The translations under genes were made by a program, and so were the position numbers. Under the pieces are notes generated by a model. It did no database searches. It saw only the letters and a list, made by a program, of their open reading frames with translations, and was not told where the DNA came from. This document shows, piece by piece, positions 63,794 to 64,000 of a stretch of DNA of 64,000 nt. The number at the start of each line of letters is the position of its first letter. The first letter of the stretch is position 1. The DNA comes from Phycisphaeraceae bacterium (lineage in GTDB: Bacteria > Planctomycetota > Phycisphaerae > Phycisphaerales > Zrk34): contig JANQHK010000029.1 in NCBI GenBank assembly GCA_028282685.1, positions 43,854-107,853 on the forward strand, written 5' to 3'.

Positions 63794-64000
63794 TGCGCGC
63801 GATCGCCAACGACGCACCGGTGCGCACCGGCGCAACGCAACATCCAAATGTGGAGGGCGTGTCTTTTCGTCTTCCATTCTGCTGAAAGCGGACGGCGAAT
63901 CGCTGCCCGTTTCCAGCAACATGAGCGCGGGTCTTGCCGGCCGACAGCATCGGACAGTTCCCCCTCGGGCAGAGGCGATGTAAACGGGGACTGGGTAGCG
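63661..64000. other. Right-end region without recognised gene
   Basis: About 340 bp after the repeat array. Short frames exist on both strands but none shows similarity or a ribosome-binding site. An A/T-rich patch (about 63745-63770) lies near TCTGCACCGCAGA, a small palindrome. A gene could start just beyond the window. Confidence 0.4.

Noticed and set aside
63797..63889. A short plus-strand frame starting MRAIANDAPVRTG
   Set aside because: Only 30 codons, no ribosome-binding site and no similarity that I recognise.

Overview
This is a bacterial chromosome segment, GC-rich (roughly 60%), almost fully coding, with long same-strand gene runs and many 4-base start/stop overlaps. The gene content fits Planctomycetota, probably Phycisphaerae: a complete alternative complex III (ACIII) operon, bacillithiol biosynthesis, a DUF1844 protein, DUF3179, RNase Y, and a large pseudopilin-rich type IV pilus/type II secretion operon. 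No rRNA or marker gene settles this, so the taxonomy is inference from gene content.

Region 1 (1-16253) is respiration and haem. A minus-strand operon actA-B-C-D-E-F, a small membrane protein and a SCO1-type copper chaperone (cut by the window edge) runs from a clear sigma70-like promoter at 9069-9096. It encodes a quinol:cytochrome c/oxidase electron-transfer complex and the start of oxidase assembly. After an MFS transporter come haem O synthase (ctaB, with a DUF3179 gene) and, divergently, haem A synthase (ctaA, with an unusual membrane extension). An aldo/keto reductase and a fused Lrp/AsnC-type siroheme-decarboxylase-like protein follow.

Region 2 (16254-26235) holds a LysM lipoprotein, a chlorite-dismutase/HemQ-family protein, a dicarboxylate/amino-acid symporter, a compact bacillithiol cluster (methyltransferase-bshC-bshB-bshA), an orphan MotA/TolQ/ExbB channel protein, and a MerR regulator with a PHP-type phosphatase.

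Region 3 (26236-38603) starts with an apparent non-coding RNA of about 280 nt, made of several hairpins and a terminator, that shows a full-length Shine-Dalgarno sequence in its apical loop. Succinate dehydrogenase (sdhCAB), DUF1844, a SurA/PpiC-like lipoprotein, a phosphotransferase, an isolated dehydratase-ACP-dehydratase cluster, uvrA, and the remnant of a nucleotidyltransferase-type gene pair follow.

Region 4 (38604-60908) is a roughly 18-kb minus-strand operon: two GspG-like pseudopilins, three minor pseudopilins or pilus proteins, a small membrane protein, GspH, PilM-N-O-P, secretin, TPR lipoprotein, histidine kinase, receiver protein, HD-GYP phosphodiesterase, STAS protein, GspE/PilB ATPase and GspF/PilC. 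The signalling genes sit inside the machine's gene order. Upstream are an exported HEAT/pseudo-receiver protein and RNase Y.

Region 5 (60909-64000) is degraded accessory DNA: a frameshifted IS5-type transposase, a PadR regulator with a strong candidate auto-operator, an AT-rich small gene, a truncated membrane-protein prefix and a local array of interspersed repeats. Short inverted-repeat elements are dispersed in several intergenic gaps of the window.
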